Made by a program: the position numbers and the translations under genes
The notes under the pieces: model-generated
What the model was told of the DNA's origin: nothing
Seen by the model: the letters and a program-made list of their open reading frames with translations, nothing else
The model's database searches: none
Source of the DNA: Paragyromitra xinjiangensis
Taxonomy: Eukaryota; Ascomycota; Pezizomycetes; Pezizales; Discinaceae
DNA: 64,000 bases
Direction of reading: 5' to 3'
Assembly: GCA_038503065.1 (NCBI GenBank)
Contig: JBCAMK010000021.1
Span: forward strand, 806,001-870,000
Shown: positions 38,205-49,820 of the stretch, one piece after another
Numbering within the stretch: position 1 is the first letter of the stretch
How the letters are laid out: each line of letters begins with the position of its first letter

Positions 38205-39906
38205 TCATGCATACTCATTCTCCAACGCCAAAAAATGGTCGTAAACCTCGCTCGCAGTCATTTCCCTCATGGTCCTCTTGCCCCCACTCTGATCGCCCTC
38301 ACTACGATTCTGCTTCTGATCCCGAGATAACCCATCCACCACCAGCACCTGCACGGCAGCATCAACAGACACAGTCCCCGCTGCCACGTTTTTCTCCCCG
38401 ACGACAATGATATGATTATAGCGCTTTGTCTTAGCCGCCCGCACCTTCTTGCTCAAGGAATTACTACTCTCGTCGATATCAACGTTAAACGTACGTCTAC
38501 TCATCGGAAGCGGTCGCTCATTCTGCTTCTGATATTCCGGCTCAACCACGCCAGATATCCGGTCCTTAACTTCACGCGCATATGACAGGATATCATCTGT
38601 CATGGCGACTGGAATTACTATTGCCTGTCTCGGCGAAAGCCAAAATGGCCATCTACCGTCGTAATGCTCCATCAATAACGCCATGAATCGCTCGAATGAA
38701 CCGAGGATCGCACGATGGATGATCACAGGTGTTACCAATCCATTCACCTTCAATTCCTCAGGATCTGTTGATATTATCCCCTTTTGTTCCGACTCGGGGG
38801 CCGGCGCCATATAGGTCAGCTCGAACCGTCTCGGAAGCTGGAAGTCCAACTGGATAGTAGCAGTCTGGTGTTGCTTTCCGTCGCTATCCTTAACAAGGAT
38901 GTCAATCTTGGGACCATAGAAAGCGCCGTCGCCTTCATTGAGTTCCCATTCTTGCCCTGATGCGATGAGGGAGGTCTTGAGTGCTTCCTCGGCTCGATCC
39001 CATTCTTCTCGTGATCCAATGTAGTTGGGGGGCCGGGTGGAAAGTACGAGCTTGTAGGAAGGTAGGTGAAAGACCTTGTAAACCGTGTCGATGAAGTGGA
39101 GTGTTGAGGATATTTCTTGTGTAATCTGCATGGGACGGCAGAAAATATGGGCATCGTCCTGGTGGAAGCGTCGTACTCTCGTAAGACCACTCAAAGATCC
39201 AGAATTCTCATTCCTGGGACATTAATTAGCCCGAGCCCGATCCATGATTACCATTCTCACCCGATCGTGAACATCTACGACCTTCCCTCAAGGAGAAAAA
39301 AAAGCAATTGCTAGCGGAATATCACAATGACGCCTACCTATGCAAAGGCGCAAAATCCGCATATCTCACCGGTAAATCCCTCAAACTCATACTCCCACTC
39401 GCATGTTTGAACAGCAAACAATGTCCCGGACAATTCATTGGCTTCAATCCGTACTCCTCCCTTTCCACATCATCATCCTTCACCCCACTTTGTCCCCGGC
39501 CTGTAACCTCAAACATATCTTCCTTGTAGTTTTCCCAGTGCCCAGATGTCTCCCATAATGACTTCTTGTAGATCGTTGGTGTAATCACCTCCTCGTAACC
39601 ATATTTGGCATATTGTGCCCGTAAGAACGATTGCAGCTTATTAAAGATCTGTGCACCGTGCGGGGGGAAGAGCGGTGAGCCAGGAGAAGCAGGGTGCGTT
39701 ATTACGAGGTTTTGAGAGCTAGATATAGCACGATGATCAGACGGTACATTATTTTTCGTAGAAGAAGCTGCCGGAGGAGATCCCGCGCATGAACCACAAA
39801 ATCGCAATTGAGGTTTGGGAAGGTATCTAATTGTCTGAGTAGAAAGTGCCGAAGAGAGTCCTCCGGGATTCGTTCTCCGGAGAAGTGTTAACGTTGAAAT
39901 CCGCAT
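38205..39906 (-). CDS. mst1: Threonyl-tRNA synthetase, mitochondrial type
   Basis: Two exons (39906-39338, 39213-38205; intron 124 bp) encode 525 residues. This class II synthetase charges tRNA-Thr. Visible are PLFPPHGAQIFNKLQSFLR, the zinc-ligand motif MNCPGHC (about 157-163), and motif 2 TRVRRFHQDDAHIFC (about 201-215). EGDGAFYGPKIDI and TIQLDFQLPRRFEL follow, then the motif 3 region HRAILGSFERFMALLMEHY and an anticodon-binding domain beginning PRQAIVIPVA. The TGS and N2 editing domains of the cytosolic enzyme are absent. The first 60 residues are basic and Ser-rich (MRISTLTLLRRTNPGG), a likely mitochondrial presequence. Length is close to yeast Mst1 (462) plus that extension. Confidence 0.95.
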
Positions 39907-40520
39907 GTGGTTGTGGTTGGCTAGGAGTATTGGGATGAGGTTGTTTTGGCCGAAAGTTTTCGGCCAATGACGCGAGTGCCAGAAGAGGAAAGCCGCAGAG
40001 CCGCGATGGCGGGGTGTTAGAGCCGCACCCCGCGTGGCCGGGTAACGTGTCTAGTATCGCGACTATCTAATCATTACCTTTGACCTTTCCTAAGAAAGGT
40101 AGACTCAATAGTGAGATGGCATTTATACTGTCACCGAATGCACCTTGTCAAGATAAGCGGGCGAATATTAAGGAAGGATTTGCGGGAGGGATGAAATGTT
40201 TGACGATAGGGAAAAGGTCAATCCAGGATAATATCGGGAAATTGCAATGGGGTTACGTGCAAGAGATTCGTGTGGCAGTCGCGGTTACATCGGGTACATC
40301 GGGAACATCGGGAACACGGATAGTTTCTAATACCTTGGTGGAATGGCGTTATGAAGGCTCTAGAAAGTGAATAACTAGAAAAATACTAAACTAGCCATTT
40401 GTGGTGTCTGGTTGTTGGTGAGGTTGGCAGAATAACCTGTTGCTAGGACGAGAAAATGTCACTGAGAATCATACACCTCTTAAATCCTTTTGATTCGTCT
40501 CTTTGCTCCCCTTCTAATTA
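39907..40520. other. Intergenic, left of the MITE
   Basis: Promoter side of the synthetase gene. A small ACATCGGGA tandem motif lies at about 40287-40317. No gene is supported. Confidence 0.45.
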
Positions 40521-40713
40521 CAGTACAATCGCTCTATAAGAATACTGTCGGGACCGAGCATGCAGAAGAATATTCTTTTAGGAAGAGTGGTCTAACCCAA
40601 TGAAGAAGGTTTATGGAGAAGACTTTACCAAATGCGGACTAGAAAGATAGTTTTGGGGGGTGCCCCGCTAAGAATATTCTTATAAAAAATATTCTTATAG
40701 GGCGAGTGTACTG
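40521..40713. mobile_element. Pogo/Tc1-like MITE with TA target duplication
   Basis: A 193-bp element flanked by TA on both sides (40519-40520, 40714-40715). The left end CAGTACAATCGCTCTATAAG and the reverse complement of the right end, CAGTACACTCGCCCTATAAG, match over 24 bases with two mismatches. The inside is non-coding and contains further AAGAATATTCTT-type palindromes. CAGT-starting inverted repeats and TA duplications are typical of pogo/Fot-type elements. No transposase is in the window, so it must have been mobilised in trans. Confidence 0.85.
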
Positions 40714-40715
40714 TA

Positions 40716-43222
40716 GTATATAAAATTTACGCCGGAATTTTGTATACGATGGAGAAATTTTCTAACGCGGACCTGTTCGGACGTAGCTTTGAGGATGGAA
40801 ATGGGGGGATACATGTAGCTACCTAAGCACACAGGCTTTCAGGAGCTATTACCGGCTGTGTATAGTGACACACTACAAATCTTTAGGAAATAAGTAATCG
40901 ACCCGCTCCTACCCCTATCCGACTGTTAGTCTCAGTAGCGTGGCTGTAATGAGTACCGAGTGATATCGTATGACTATTAACAGATTAAAACTGGGACGTG
41001 GGGGTTGAATCAAGAAAAAGGTGGGAATTAATTCACCTACTCAGAAAGACTGATATGAGAGGGGCTTAGTCCACCGGGAGGCCATTTAATCCACGTAGAG
41101 GGATTCGGGGATTCGGGGGCAAGTAGGATATTTCACTAATCTAATCAATCTTGTTGTCGCGACAGCCGAAAATTTACCCTCAAGCCTGGCAATTTTAATT
41201 TCTTCTCTAAACTCGAAGCGAACTATCATTTGCTATCGAGGCAAAAGGAGCATCTGCTGTGTTCATCGTGATCTTATAGATAATTAGGATGAGGATAAGC
41301 TGGGGGCGGTCACCAGACGGTACTTGAGGCTGATATAGTGATCGCAATTTAGAATTGCACAATCGTGGCTATTACTTAGTCTCGATTCTGGGTCTTTTGG
41401 GGGAATTGCTATTTATTTTTAGTAGTAGTAGACGCCTGTAGGGCCGGCCACCGCAATACACGCGGTTCCACACGCCGAGTGATCCAGATGATATTAGTCA
41501 CATATACATGGCAAGATCCGCCCCTCAATCAATTGAGCCCTCCTGCCTCCCGATCCCATATTTTAAAACAGATAGTTGGTACCGACTACCGAGTGATATT
41601 CTGTGTTTAGATAATATATCAAAAGGAGTCAAAAAAGAAGGCTGCAATCAGGCTTCCATGAGAACCTCCTTAACCCAGTGCGTGAAGGATTAACTCCCCT
41701 GGGAGACACAGTAGCCGTTAGGCTACCATGGTTGATATTATAGCTTTAGAAAAGGTCTTAGCCTACTTTTACCCTTCCATACAATACATATACCCTTCTA
41801 TGGTGCATCGATAAGATTGATCAATTATACCATCATAAACCAAAGACTTTCTATGTGTTACCACATAGGTGCCAGTAGGAGAGCGGATTTAACAACAAAG
41901 GTATATTAATTCATGATAACTTCTCTCTTATCTATTCAGCACACCCAGCCAGTTGAAGGTCCACCCAGCCGAGAAGCAAAGCATTCCTTATAGGCCGCAG
42001 AACCAATCTTCAGGCGCTTCACTTCATCTACTCGCTTTAGACGAGTGTTCACCTGCCCTAGTCGAGTTCTGCTCTAGACGAATGTCTATTCCTCTTGCCT
42101 ACATCTCTGCAGGTTCCTCAAGTAGCCTCACCCCTGACCTGTCCTTTACCATGGCTTGTACATTCAAAGCACATACGAATATCCTAAACACACCAGAGAT
42201 TATTAAACCTTCACCACTGCTCCCACTACCACCGTGATTGTCCAGTGTTTTCTCGCTATGGGGACCGTCGCCCTCCCTACCCTTCTGTTTTGTGTTCTGT
42301 TTACGGCGTGACCGTCTAGGGCTGCTCGTGGATTGCATAACGACATCTGGGTTATCCTATTCGCTGTAATCACAATTGTCCACGAGACAAGCGGGTAGGT
42401 GGCGAAGAACCAAACCTTCTGCGAATAAGGATGGTGGCTGTGGGGGCTGTTGACCGTACAGGTCGGTGAAGGGTCAAGTACACAATTTTTACGGATGACA
42501 TGTTTCTTGTCATGAGTTATGTAATTGAGTATTGGGGCTGAAATGAATCTTCTAAGAGCCGCAAACATTTCTAATGAGGAATAACCAATGAAGTTAGGAC
42601 GCCGGCTCGTTAGTAACAACTGCATATAGTACCAAACTTACTTCAGCTAGCGAGCTTTTAATTTTCTCACATAAGGTCACTTGTAATAGGAACGTTCCGG
42701 TTTGGCCCAGATGATCAACCCGGGTTTAAAGTTGCAACGTTACACTCCCCAATTTCTATTTAGGCAGAAATCAACATATAGCCTTGGTACAAAAAAGAAC
42801 AATGCGTTCCGCGTAGGGAAAGGTCGAGCACGAGCTAACCGCAACATGACACTAGTTATTCAAATAAAAAATCCACTAGACCGCCTCTCAGAATTCTAAT
42901 CATTGACAGTATGCATCACGTCCCGTCACTCACCGCTTTTCTCCCTCATTTCCACCTCTTTTACTGTCTGCGCATACGTATCAACATGCATAACGCGAAT
43001 ATTTGTTTCATCAGTCTCTGAAACGCTGGGTTAGGGTTTTCGCACCATTGCTTTTGCAGAAACCTGAAACGAAATTCGAAACCAATCTAGACTCAGCCGC
43101 TCTCCAATGCCACGACACCCTAACCATCACCTCCCAACGGAGCTCTAATCCATGATACCAGCGTAACAAGAACCCATCTGTAGTCGTAAACCCCCCATCT
43201 ACTCCCAACACCCCTCGCCTAA
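40716..43222. other. Intergenic desert
   Basis: No supported exon. It includes TACATGTA at 40810-40817 and a GTAGCC/GGCTAC hairpin near 41708-41723. Frames at 41508-41693, 41953-42237 and 42203-42625 carry no recognised domain. The last 250 bases are C/T-rich and form the probable promoter of the F-box/ankyrin gene. Confidence 0.5.
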
Positions 43223-44329
43223 ATGCCTCACTTCAACCGCAAGCTTCTCCGCATCCTCCGCATCCGCCCTCCCACCCCAACCCCTCCGCCCCCCTCCGCC
43301 TCTCTCTCTGCTCTCCCCAACGAGCTCCTCCTCATCATCGCAGAGCTTCTCCCCCTCGCATCCCTTAACTCCCTCCTCCGTTGCTCCCACCACTTACTTC
43401 ACCTCCTCACCCCGCTCCTCCACAAATATGTTCTGCGAGACTGGCACACCACCACCCGGTTCCCGGAAAGCACCACCCCAGCGCTCCTCTACGCCGCATC
43501 CCAGAACTACCATAGCCTCGCCCGAATCGTCCTCGAAAACCAAGACATCCTCGGGACGTCGTCACACCTCCGGGCACGCTGTCCCCGGGGTCTGACCGCC
43601 CTCCACTGGGCAACTCTCAACGGAAATGAGACAACGGTACAGCTCCTCCTCACCGCCGGAGCCAACATCAACGCAACAGACGACAACTTCGGCGAAACCC
43701 CACTCCACATTGCAGCACGTCTAGGACACCTAGAGATAATGAAGAAGCTCCTACAGCACGGGGCAGAAATCGATAAGAGGTTGATTGCACGGGCGACGCC
43801 ACTCGCGGGTGCTGTGAAGCGTGTGCAGACTAGGGCGGTGATGTTGCTGTTGGAGTGGGGTGCTGTGACGTCGTTTGTTGGTCGTAGTGGTGATACGTTG
43901 TTGCATTGGGCAGCGGAGTTTGGGAGTGTGGAGATGGTGAAGGTGTTGTTGAATTATCCGGGGTTTGGGGTGGATGCAGGTAGTGATTCTGGGAAGACTC
44001 CGTTGCATTGGGCTGTGGTGAGGACGAGGGATGCAGTGGAGGTGACGAGGTTGTTGTTGGAGAGTAGGGCGGATGTGAATGCTCTGGATTCGGCTGAGAG
44101 ATCTCCGTTGTATTATGCTTTGGATGAGTTGTTGAAGGAGTATCGGTATAAGAAGTCGAAGGCGCCGGATAGGAGGAAGAGGGAGGCGGTTGTGAAGTTG
44201 CTGTTTGAGCAGGATCCGTATATGGCGCCGGAGACGGTGACGTTGCTGGAGGAGTGTAGGCAGACGGTTGGGATATTTAGTAGGTTTCGGGTGTTTTTGG
44301 TGAGTAAGGCGGCACCGTATTTTGAATGA
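43223..44329 (+). CDS. F-box-like/ankyrin-repeat protein
   Basis: A single exon encodes 368 residues. An F-box-like motif sits at about 30-65 (LPNELLLIIAELLPLASLNSL, LRCSHHLLHLL). Ankyrin repeats run from about 95 to 310, with consensus cores GLTALHWATLNGNETTVQLLL, GETPLHIAARLGHLEIMKKLL, GDTLLHWAAEFGSVEMVKVLL and GKTPLHWAV. F-box proteins deliver substrates to SCF ubiquitin ligases, and ankyrins would supply target binding; the target cannot be read from sequence. Codon use switches from strongly C-ending in the first 170 codons to G/T-ending afterwards. This could reflect isochore-like bias or a composite origin. No intron is needed. Confidence 0.85.
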   Translation: MPHFNRKLLRILRIRPPTPTPPPPSASLSALPNELLLIIAELLPLASLNSLLRCSHHLLHLLTPLLHKYVLRDWHTTTRFPESTTPALLYAASQNYHSLARIVLENQDILGTSSHLRARCPRGLTALHWATLNGNETTVQLLLTAGANINATDDNFGETPLHIAARLGHLEIMKKLLQHGAEIDKRLIARATPLAGAVKRVQTRAVMLLLEWGAVTSFVGRSGDTLLHWAAEFGSVEMVKVLLNYPGFGVDAGSDSGKTPLHWAVVRTRDAVEVTRLLLESRADVNALDSAERSPLYYALDELLKEYRYKKSKAPDRRKREAVVKLLFEQDPYMAPETVTLLEECRQTVGIFSRFRVFLVSKAAPYFE

Positions 44330-45014
44330 TGGGAGTAAGATAGAAGCGAGTGGGCTGAAAGAGAGAATGGAGCTGTGGACTGGATGTTTGAACAAGTGGG
44401 TGGGTGTTAGGATACATGTAGATACTGCTGGGACTGGCTCCCACCAGCTCAGACAAGGTACATGTATACATGTATACTCCTCTACCACTCCGTGGCTGTG
44501 GATCGTATTGGTAAAGACCTCGAGTGATGGAATATGATTCCGCTTTTCCGCCCAAGCTCTCAAGGGGCTGACGCGTAATAGCAACCACTTCTTAGATCTT
44601 GCAAACACGGTCGGGGACAATGAGCTACAAGATTGAACGGAAAAATAAATGTTTTCTTTCTTCTATTGATAACAATGTGAACAGTTTTCACCGATGAACC
44701 TCCCAAATTTTGCCTGTAAAAGAAGCACAGGCCTGCCTGCCTGCCATCCACCTCCAAAATTCCAAACGCCTGACAAGTGTGACAATAGTACGCCTCCAAC
44801 GACAAAAAAATACGTTTTCCTCCAAAGGTTCGAATTAGGAAGATCAGATCAAGAAACGAAGGGATGGAGAACGAGCAAACAAAGGAGAGTTGTATAAATG
44901 TGGATCTCGAAAAAGAAACTCAGGTTCTATAATGTAGATGCTGAACGAACGGAGCAGAGATGGAATCGTCTACTCCTTCACGCACTTCACCTCCAGAAGC
45001 CTTATCAGCAGGTT
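44330..45014. other. Convergent spacer with clustered palindromes
   Basis: Between the 3' ends of the ankyrin gene (plus) and the small hypothetical gene (minus). Three TACATGTA copies lie within 62 bases (44413-44420, 44459-44466, 44467-44474), the last two abutting. A GCCTGCCTGCC tract is near 44731. No gene is seen. Confidence 0.6.
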
Positions 45015-45440
45015 CTACGCGCTATACTCATCTGAATAATCCTCCAAATCGCTTTCCAAATTCCCCTCACTTAGCTCCCTTGAACTGCTTCCCCACCCCT
45101 GCCCACGCATCATCTTTTCATGTTTACTCCCGAACCATGTCGCGACGGCATCAATTTCATAATCGCTCAGATCGGCCTTCTCGAATGCACGGAACAGCCT
45201 GTTGTGGGACGGATATCGACCGAGCCGCATGCGGATATGGGGTTTCGTGTAGTCCCACCCTGGATACATTGTTTCCAGCTCCATTTCGTTCAGCACGAAC
45301 CCGTAGTACGAGATTATCTCGTTGCGAATCTCGGGGACGATCATACGAGCTATGAAGTCGTCGAAATCGCGTGGATCTTTTGTTGATGGTGTTGGGAAGA
45401 GGAGTTTGTAGAGGATGAGGGAGGTGGGTTTCTTCTGCAT
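45015..45440 (-). CDS. Small hypothetical protein, 141 residues
   Basis: A single-exon frame with ATG at 45440; the frame stays open upstream to 45668 but without an ATG. The protein is compact and charged: LYKLLFPTPSTKDPRDFDDF, then FVLNEMELETMYPGWDYTKP and RMRLGRYPSHNRLFRAFEKA, ending in an acidic tail (ESDLEDYSDEYSA). Its regular composition and good start context suggest a real gene. There is no signal peptide or membrane segment. I do not recognise the family. Confidence 0.65.
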   Translation of the reverse strand: MQKKPTSLILYKLLFPTPSTKDPRDFDDFIARMIVPEIRNEIISYYGFVLNEMELETMYPGWDYTKPHIRMRLGRYPSHNRLFRAFEKADLSDYEIDAVATWFGSKHEKMMRGQGWGSSSRELSEGNLESDLEDYSDEYSA

Positions 45441-46290
45441 TGTGACGGGTAAAGTGAGATGAGATGAGCGGGGAGTGGGATTCGATGGTGATAGGAGGGG
45501 TAGTTGGGGTGGGATGGCTAGTCGGGCCGGTTTGAGATGGCCACGAGATGGAGCTTTCCCGTTAGAACCGGAGGGTGGTTGTTGGGTGGGATTTAGCACG
45601 AGGTTCGCTGTAGTGGTAATTGTGTCGCAATGATCGGCTAGCAGTGAAACGGGAGAGTAAGGGACCACGAACGCGAGAAAACAAGAAAGTCAATCAATTA
45701 TCTAGTAACGGAAAGGGGAGCGGGGCAGAAGACAGTGGAGGGGGAGAGAACAAATAACGCGGATGAGCCCGGAGAAGGGGAGGGGCAAGGGAAGTTTTAA
45801 AGTAAGAGAGCGTGGTAATTAATGAGGGTCGGAGGGGTTGAACGGACTGGACTACTTCCAAGGCGCAAAACAAAACACAGCAATAACAGTTGGGGAGACG
45901 GGAGAAAGCCGTTGCTGCACCGAACATGCACAGGAACATTAAGGAATTGCCAAGCCGGAAGGGTGTCACATGTCGGCAAGCCGGCCCACGAAGCAGCAGC
46001 AGAACTAACTGCGGAAGCTGGCTTTTTCCATTGATCCGACAAATCAGGATGAGAATTTGCTCATCTTCTGTAGATTGGATTGCTCATTGCTTCGAAATGT
46101 TTACAACTCATCTGGGCAGGAAACGGGTAATTAATAATTATCAACCGACTTGGAGCTCCCGAGCATCATCTCCCAACACCAACAGTCTGGTATAGGCTTC
46201 TTCCGTAGCTGAGCGCCGGGATCTTGTGATCAATTATCGAATAAATAGAGCAAGAACCCCGGTCGGCAAGCAAGCCTGCTGCTTGAGCAG
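45441..46290. promoter_or_regulatory. Promoter side of the small hypothetical gene
   Basis: Lies upstream of the minus-strand hypothetical gene. G-rich on the plus strand (so C/T-rich for the minus-strand gene) from 45700 to 45800. No gene is supported. Confidence 0.4.
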
Positions 46291-46299
46291 CGGAGCACA

Positions 46300-46450
46300 C
46301 AAGTGACCTCTGGCCAGTCGGCTTAAGACCGTCACCACGAACCGTAGGTGACACAGGTAAACTCAGGCAGCGTGACATCGCTGGTAAGCACAGAAACGCC
46401 TATCTATCTATGCGGCCGTGGTTCAAATCCCAGATCGCTCCCTTTTTTTT
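46300..46450 (+). repeat. tRNA-derived SINE-like or decayed tRNA sequence
   Basis: TGGCCAGTCGGCTTAAGAC at 46307-46325 resembles a Leu-type A box with one base missing. A perfect B box, GGTTCAAATCC, lies at 46420-46430, followed by CGCTCCC and a T run (46443-46450). The 111-base spacing would need a long variable arm plus intron, and the acceptor halves do not pair. A tRNA-derived SINE or pseudo-tRNA fits better than a working tRNA. Confidence 0.4.
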
Positions 46451-46957
46451 TCTTTTCCTCTTCCACGTAAATTACATGTAGAGTACCGGCGAGAATTCGC
46501 GTACCGCCGGACAAAGCAATAACATAACTACGGCCGAGTTCGCAATTGGCAATGCACTTCCAAATGCACTTCCAATCAATGTCAATGGGTGACAGCATTG
46601 GGTCGTTAATGCCGTTTCAATTGAGGAGAAGTTGGCAGGGTGCAGAGAACCCCGAAGGCCGTGCTCCCGCGGAAATGTGACTCTCAATTGACCTCAGTAA
46701 TGAATACTCTGTCGGTTATGCAGAAGATGAAATGACTCCCTCTTATGCTCCGAATACTACACTTGATGGATGGAGGTTGAATTTACGTTGCATTGGTCCC
46801 GAGATCCCGGGACGGAAAGTTAAAGTTTCGCGGCCAAGACGTGTTCGGGAGTCGGGACCTGCATCTTCCCGGCCATCTCGGCTACGCCAATCACCTTGAG
46901 CCACATCTTGACCTCCGGATCTGCAGAAAGCGCGTGGAAGGAGGAGTGGAAGACAGT
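46451..46957. promoter_or_regulatory. Presumed promoter of the Artemis-like gene
   Basis: A TACATGTA copy is at 46473-46480, and the stretch contains a short direct repeat (AATGCACTTCCAA twice at 46551-46574). No gene is supported. The ATG at 46958 follows directly. Confidence 0.4.
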
Positions 46958-49820
46958 ATGGTGAGCAAGATACACGTCTCGTATCGAAAATTGGCTTACT
47001 TTATCCCTTGTAGTCTACGTTTAAGGGAATTATAGACGGTATGTTGAACCTAGACACGCGACACTGGGTTCTTGGAGAGATTGATGTCTCGTGATATTAC
47101 ATCCTAGCTGACGATCCATCCTTCAGAGTTCCCTGATATACGGGGTAAGTTCGTCTCGAGTTTCGGTCATGATAATTACTAAACTCCATCTCACAGTTGA
47201 CTACTTCCGTCCCAGTAAAGACCCTAACGCCCGAGCCCCATTAGCATGTTTCCTTACACATATCCACAGGTTCGTCTCCTCTCTCCTCTTGGGTATAAAC
47301 CCGAAGCACACTAAACTAATCTCTGGGAATAGCGACCATCTCCAAGGCCTTGACGGCTTCTATGGCGGCCCCTTCATTCACTGTTCCGCTGCAACTAAAG
47401 AGCTCTTGCTGCGTCTGGAACGTCGCATCCACCGCTGGAATCTCGCGAAGGGCGTGCTGGAAAGCAGGAAGTGCCAGTATGCGGAGAAGAAAACGAAGCT
47501 GGTAGGCTCGTGATTAAATATGACTTCTTGACAAATGGGGTTTGGAGGTGCTGATATGGATATGTTGGGTGGTAGAAAGTAATACCGTTGGAGACACCAA
47601 CGATGGTGGAACTATCAAGTGAGAAAAGTGTGAGGGTTACACTATTTGATGTGAGTGCTCGTGCGTGAAGGGCGGTAAGTGGGGAAGAAGCTAAGGGTAT
47701 AGAAGGCAAATCATTGTCCAGGTGCCGTAATGTTCTTGATAGAAGGGGATGGAAAAGCAGTGCTTTACACAGGTGATATTAGAGGTAAATTAATCTATAA
47801 ACACTTCAATAACACCAAACGAAACAGTGAATCGCTAACATTCTCCCCAAAAAGCCGAACCGTGGTGGGTTGACTATCTATCCCGCCACCCTATCCTGAT
47901 CCCATATACCACGGGCATCAAACGTCTCGACAGAATCTACCTCGACACGACATTCGCAGCGCAGAAGAGAAAATACCCGCCGTTTCCATCGAAACGTGAT
48001 GGCATCCGTGAGCTTATCGAAAAGGTGGGCAGGTACCCGAAAGACACTATCTTTCATTTTAATACCTGGACCTTTGGATATGAGGATGTATGGGTAGCTC
48101 TAGCTGCTGCTTTCGACACAAAGGTACTTTCCTGATATATCTTCATCCCGTCACTAGATCTCACTCACATCTTATTTTCATACTATAGATCCATGTTAGC
48201 GAATATCATTTCCGGTTATTTCATTTTATACGGGGTTCTGAGATTTACACCAACGGCCCCTACCTTAAGGGTTATAAATTCGGCAACACAGAGATACCAG
48301 GCTGTCTAACAAAAAATCCGGGAGTACGCTTCCACTCCTGCGAGAGGAAGGTCGGATGTCGTGGTCTCGAGGGGAAGAAAAATGTAGTCTGGATTACCCC
48401 GGTTATTGCCCACACGGAGGATTCCGAAATTCATGAAGCTGGTTCTGGCGATTTAGAAAACCAGGACGACCTCGTGTTGCATGAAGACCATCTACAGCTT
48501 CTCCTTGATGGGTTGGGTCCAGATGTAGATCCGGGAGTTATGGGGCTTTTGGAGGATGCACGGAATACGAGAAAACAAGCATTGGCGCTGGATTTACTTG
48601 CTGAAGAAGGGACGGAAGATCTGGGGTTGTCGGAGCTGGTGGGGATATTGTCTAAAGCTGCGGTTAGTTCGCAATGCGACTCGGGCTTTGTCAGAAATGG
48701 CCTAGTTAAAGATGCTACTATTGTAGCGGATGGCGGCGAGATTCTTCCAAATAGGATCACGTTCCCGTATTCTCGTCACTCCTCACATTCGGAACTGCGC
48801 GGGCTGGTGGCGGTGTTTAGGCCGTGGGATATATATCCCTGCGTCGTTGAGGATAAAGGTTGGGATGAGAGTAAAACGATGGAGTATTTATTCGGCGATC
48901 TTTGCGAAGGGAATGAGTTCGCACACGACAAGGAGATGAGAGCGAAGGTGGAAAAGGAGCGGAAGTTGCAAGAGGCGGTAGAGGAAGAGAGAGCAGAGCT
49001 GGAGATGCAGAGCCAAATGATGTTGGATAGAGCAGATAGTTCACCGCTATTCGGCATGAAGGCTCCAAGGAAAAGAACTGTGGGCAAGGGGGAAGCTGGT
49101 ATACAACCCTGGATGGAGGCCGGGGCATCATCAGCCGCTAGCTACACTCCAATGTCATCACGGCCGACTACGCCGAGGCCGCCGAAGAGGTCGGTGGAAG
49201 AGGATGATGGCGACACGCCGAAAGCTAAAAGAGTGAATATGTCTGCAGTAGATAACGGTGATGAGCTCTCATCCTCTCCTCCGTTGCCACCAATGATGAA
49301 TTCGGAGTTTGGGCTACACTCATTTAACCTGGAACCCCTTGAGGCTGTTCGTCTTGCAGGCTCCTCGACTGCTAGCAGTAGTCCTCAAATTTCACCAATT
49401 CGACCACGGCCAGGCTGGGATATGGGGGAAAAGCCCAGCACTACAAGGGAGGAGGATATTTCCCCAGAAGCCTCACGAGCGTCGAAAATAATTAAAAGGG
49501 AAGAGCATCAGTCGTCGTTGCAGCAGGAGTTTTTTGATGTTTCTGATAAGGTGGACACAGCTGTGCAAACTTGTAGAAGCAACAACGCTCTAAGGGTTGA
49601 GACTGAAGCGCCGGTGCCGGTGTTACTGGGGCAGTTGGAGAAGAAAGAACTTCGATTTGCTATATTCGATGAGATAGATCACGATGTGGATAGTATGGAT
49701 CGGGAGGATGTTCTTGAGGCAATTGAGGCGGCGCTGGGGATTGATGGGAAGAGTTGGTGGGATGTGGAATTGAGGTGTACGGAGAAGAAGTGGAGGTATG
49801 TGGAAGAGATTGAGCTTTAG
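46958..49820 (+). CDS. Artemis/SNM1-type DNA-repair nuclease
   Basis: Nine exons: 46958-46960, 47014-47038, 47127-47144, 47197-47269, 47333-47501, 47576-47650, 47706-47784, 47855-48123 and 48189-49820. They give 780 residues. The N-terminus MSTFKGIIDEFPDIRVDYFR matches metazoan Artemis. The metallo-beta-lactamase motif 2 is THIHSDHLQGL (about 36-46); its Ser codon is completed across an intron. Motif 3 lies in DANHCPGAVMFL and motif 4 in LYTGDIRAEPWW. The beta-CASP region contains FPYSRHSSHSELRGLVAVFRP, with the DNA-nuclease-type His. About 380 C-terminal residues are charged and disordered. Artemis/Pso2 enzymes process hairpins and crosslinked or broken DNA ends. The Artemis-like N-terminus favours an end-joining role, but that is inference. 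The first coding exon is only the ATG and the third is 18 nt. Confidence 0.9.

Noticed and set aside
46300..46450. Functional intron-containing tRNA-Leu
   Set aside because: The sequence before the A box does not pair with the 3' acceptor half, and the T stem has two mismatches.
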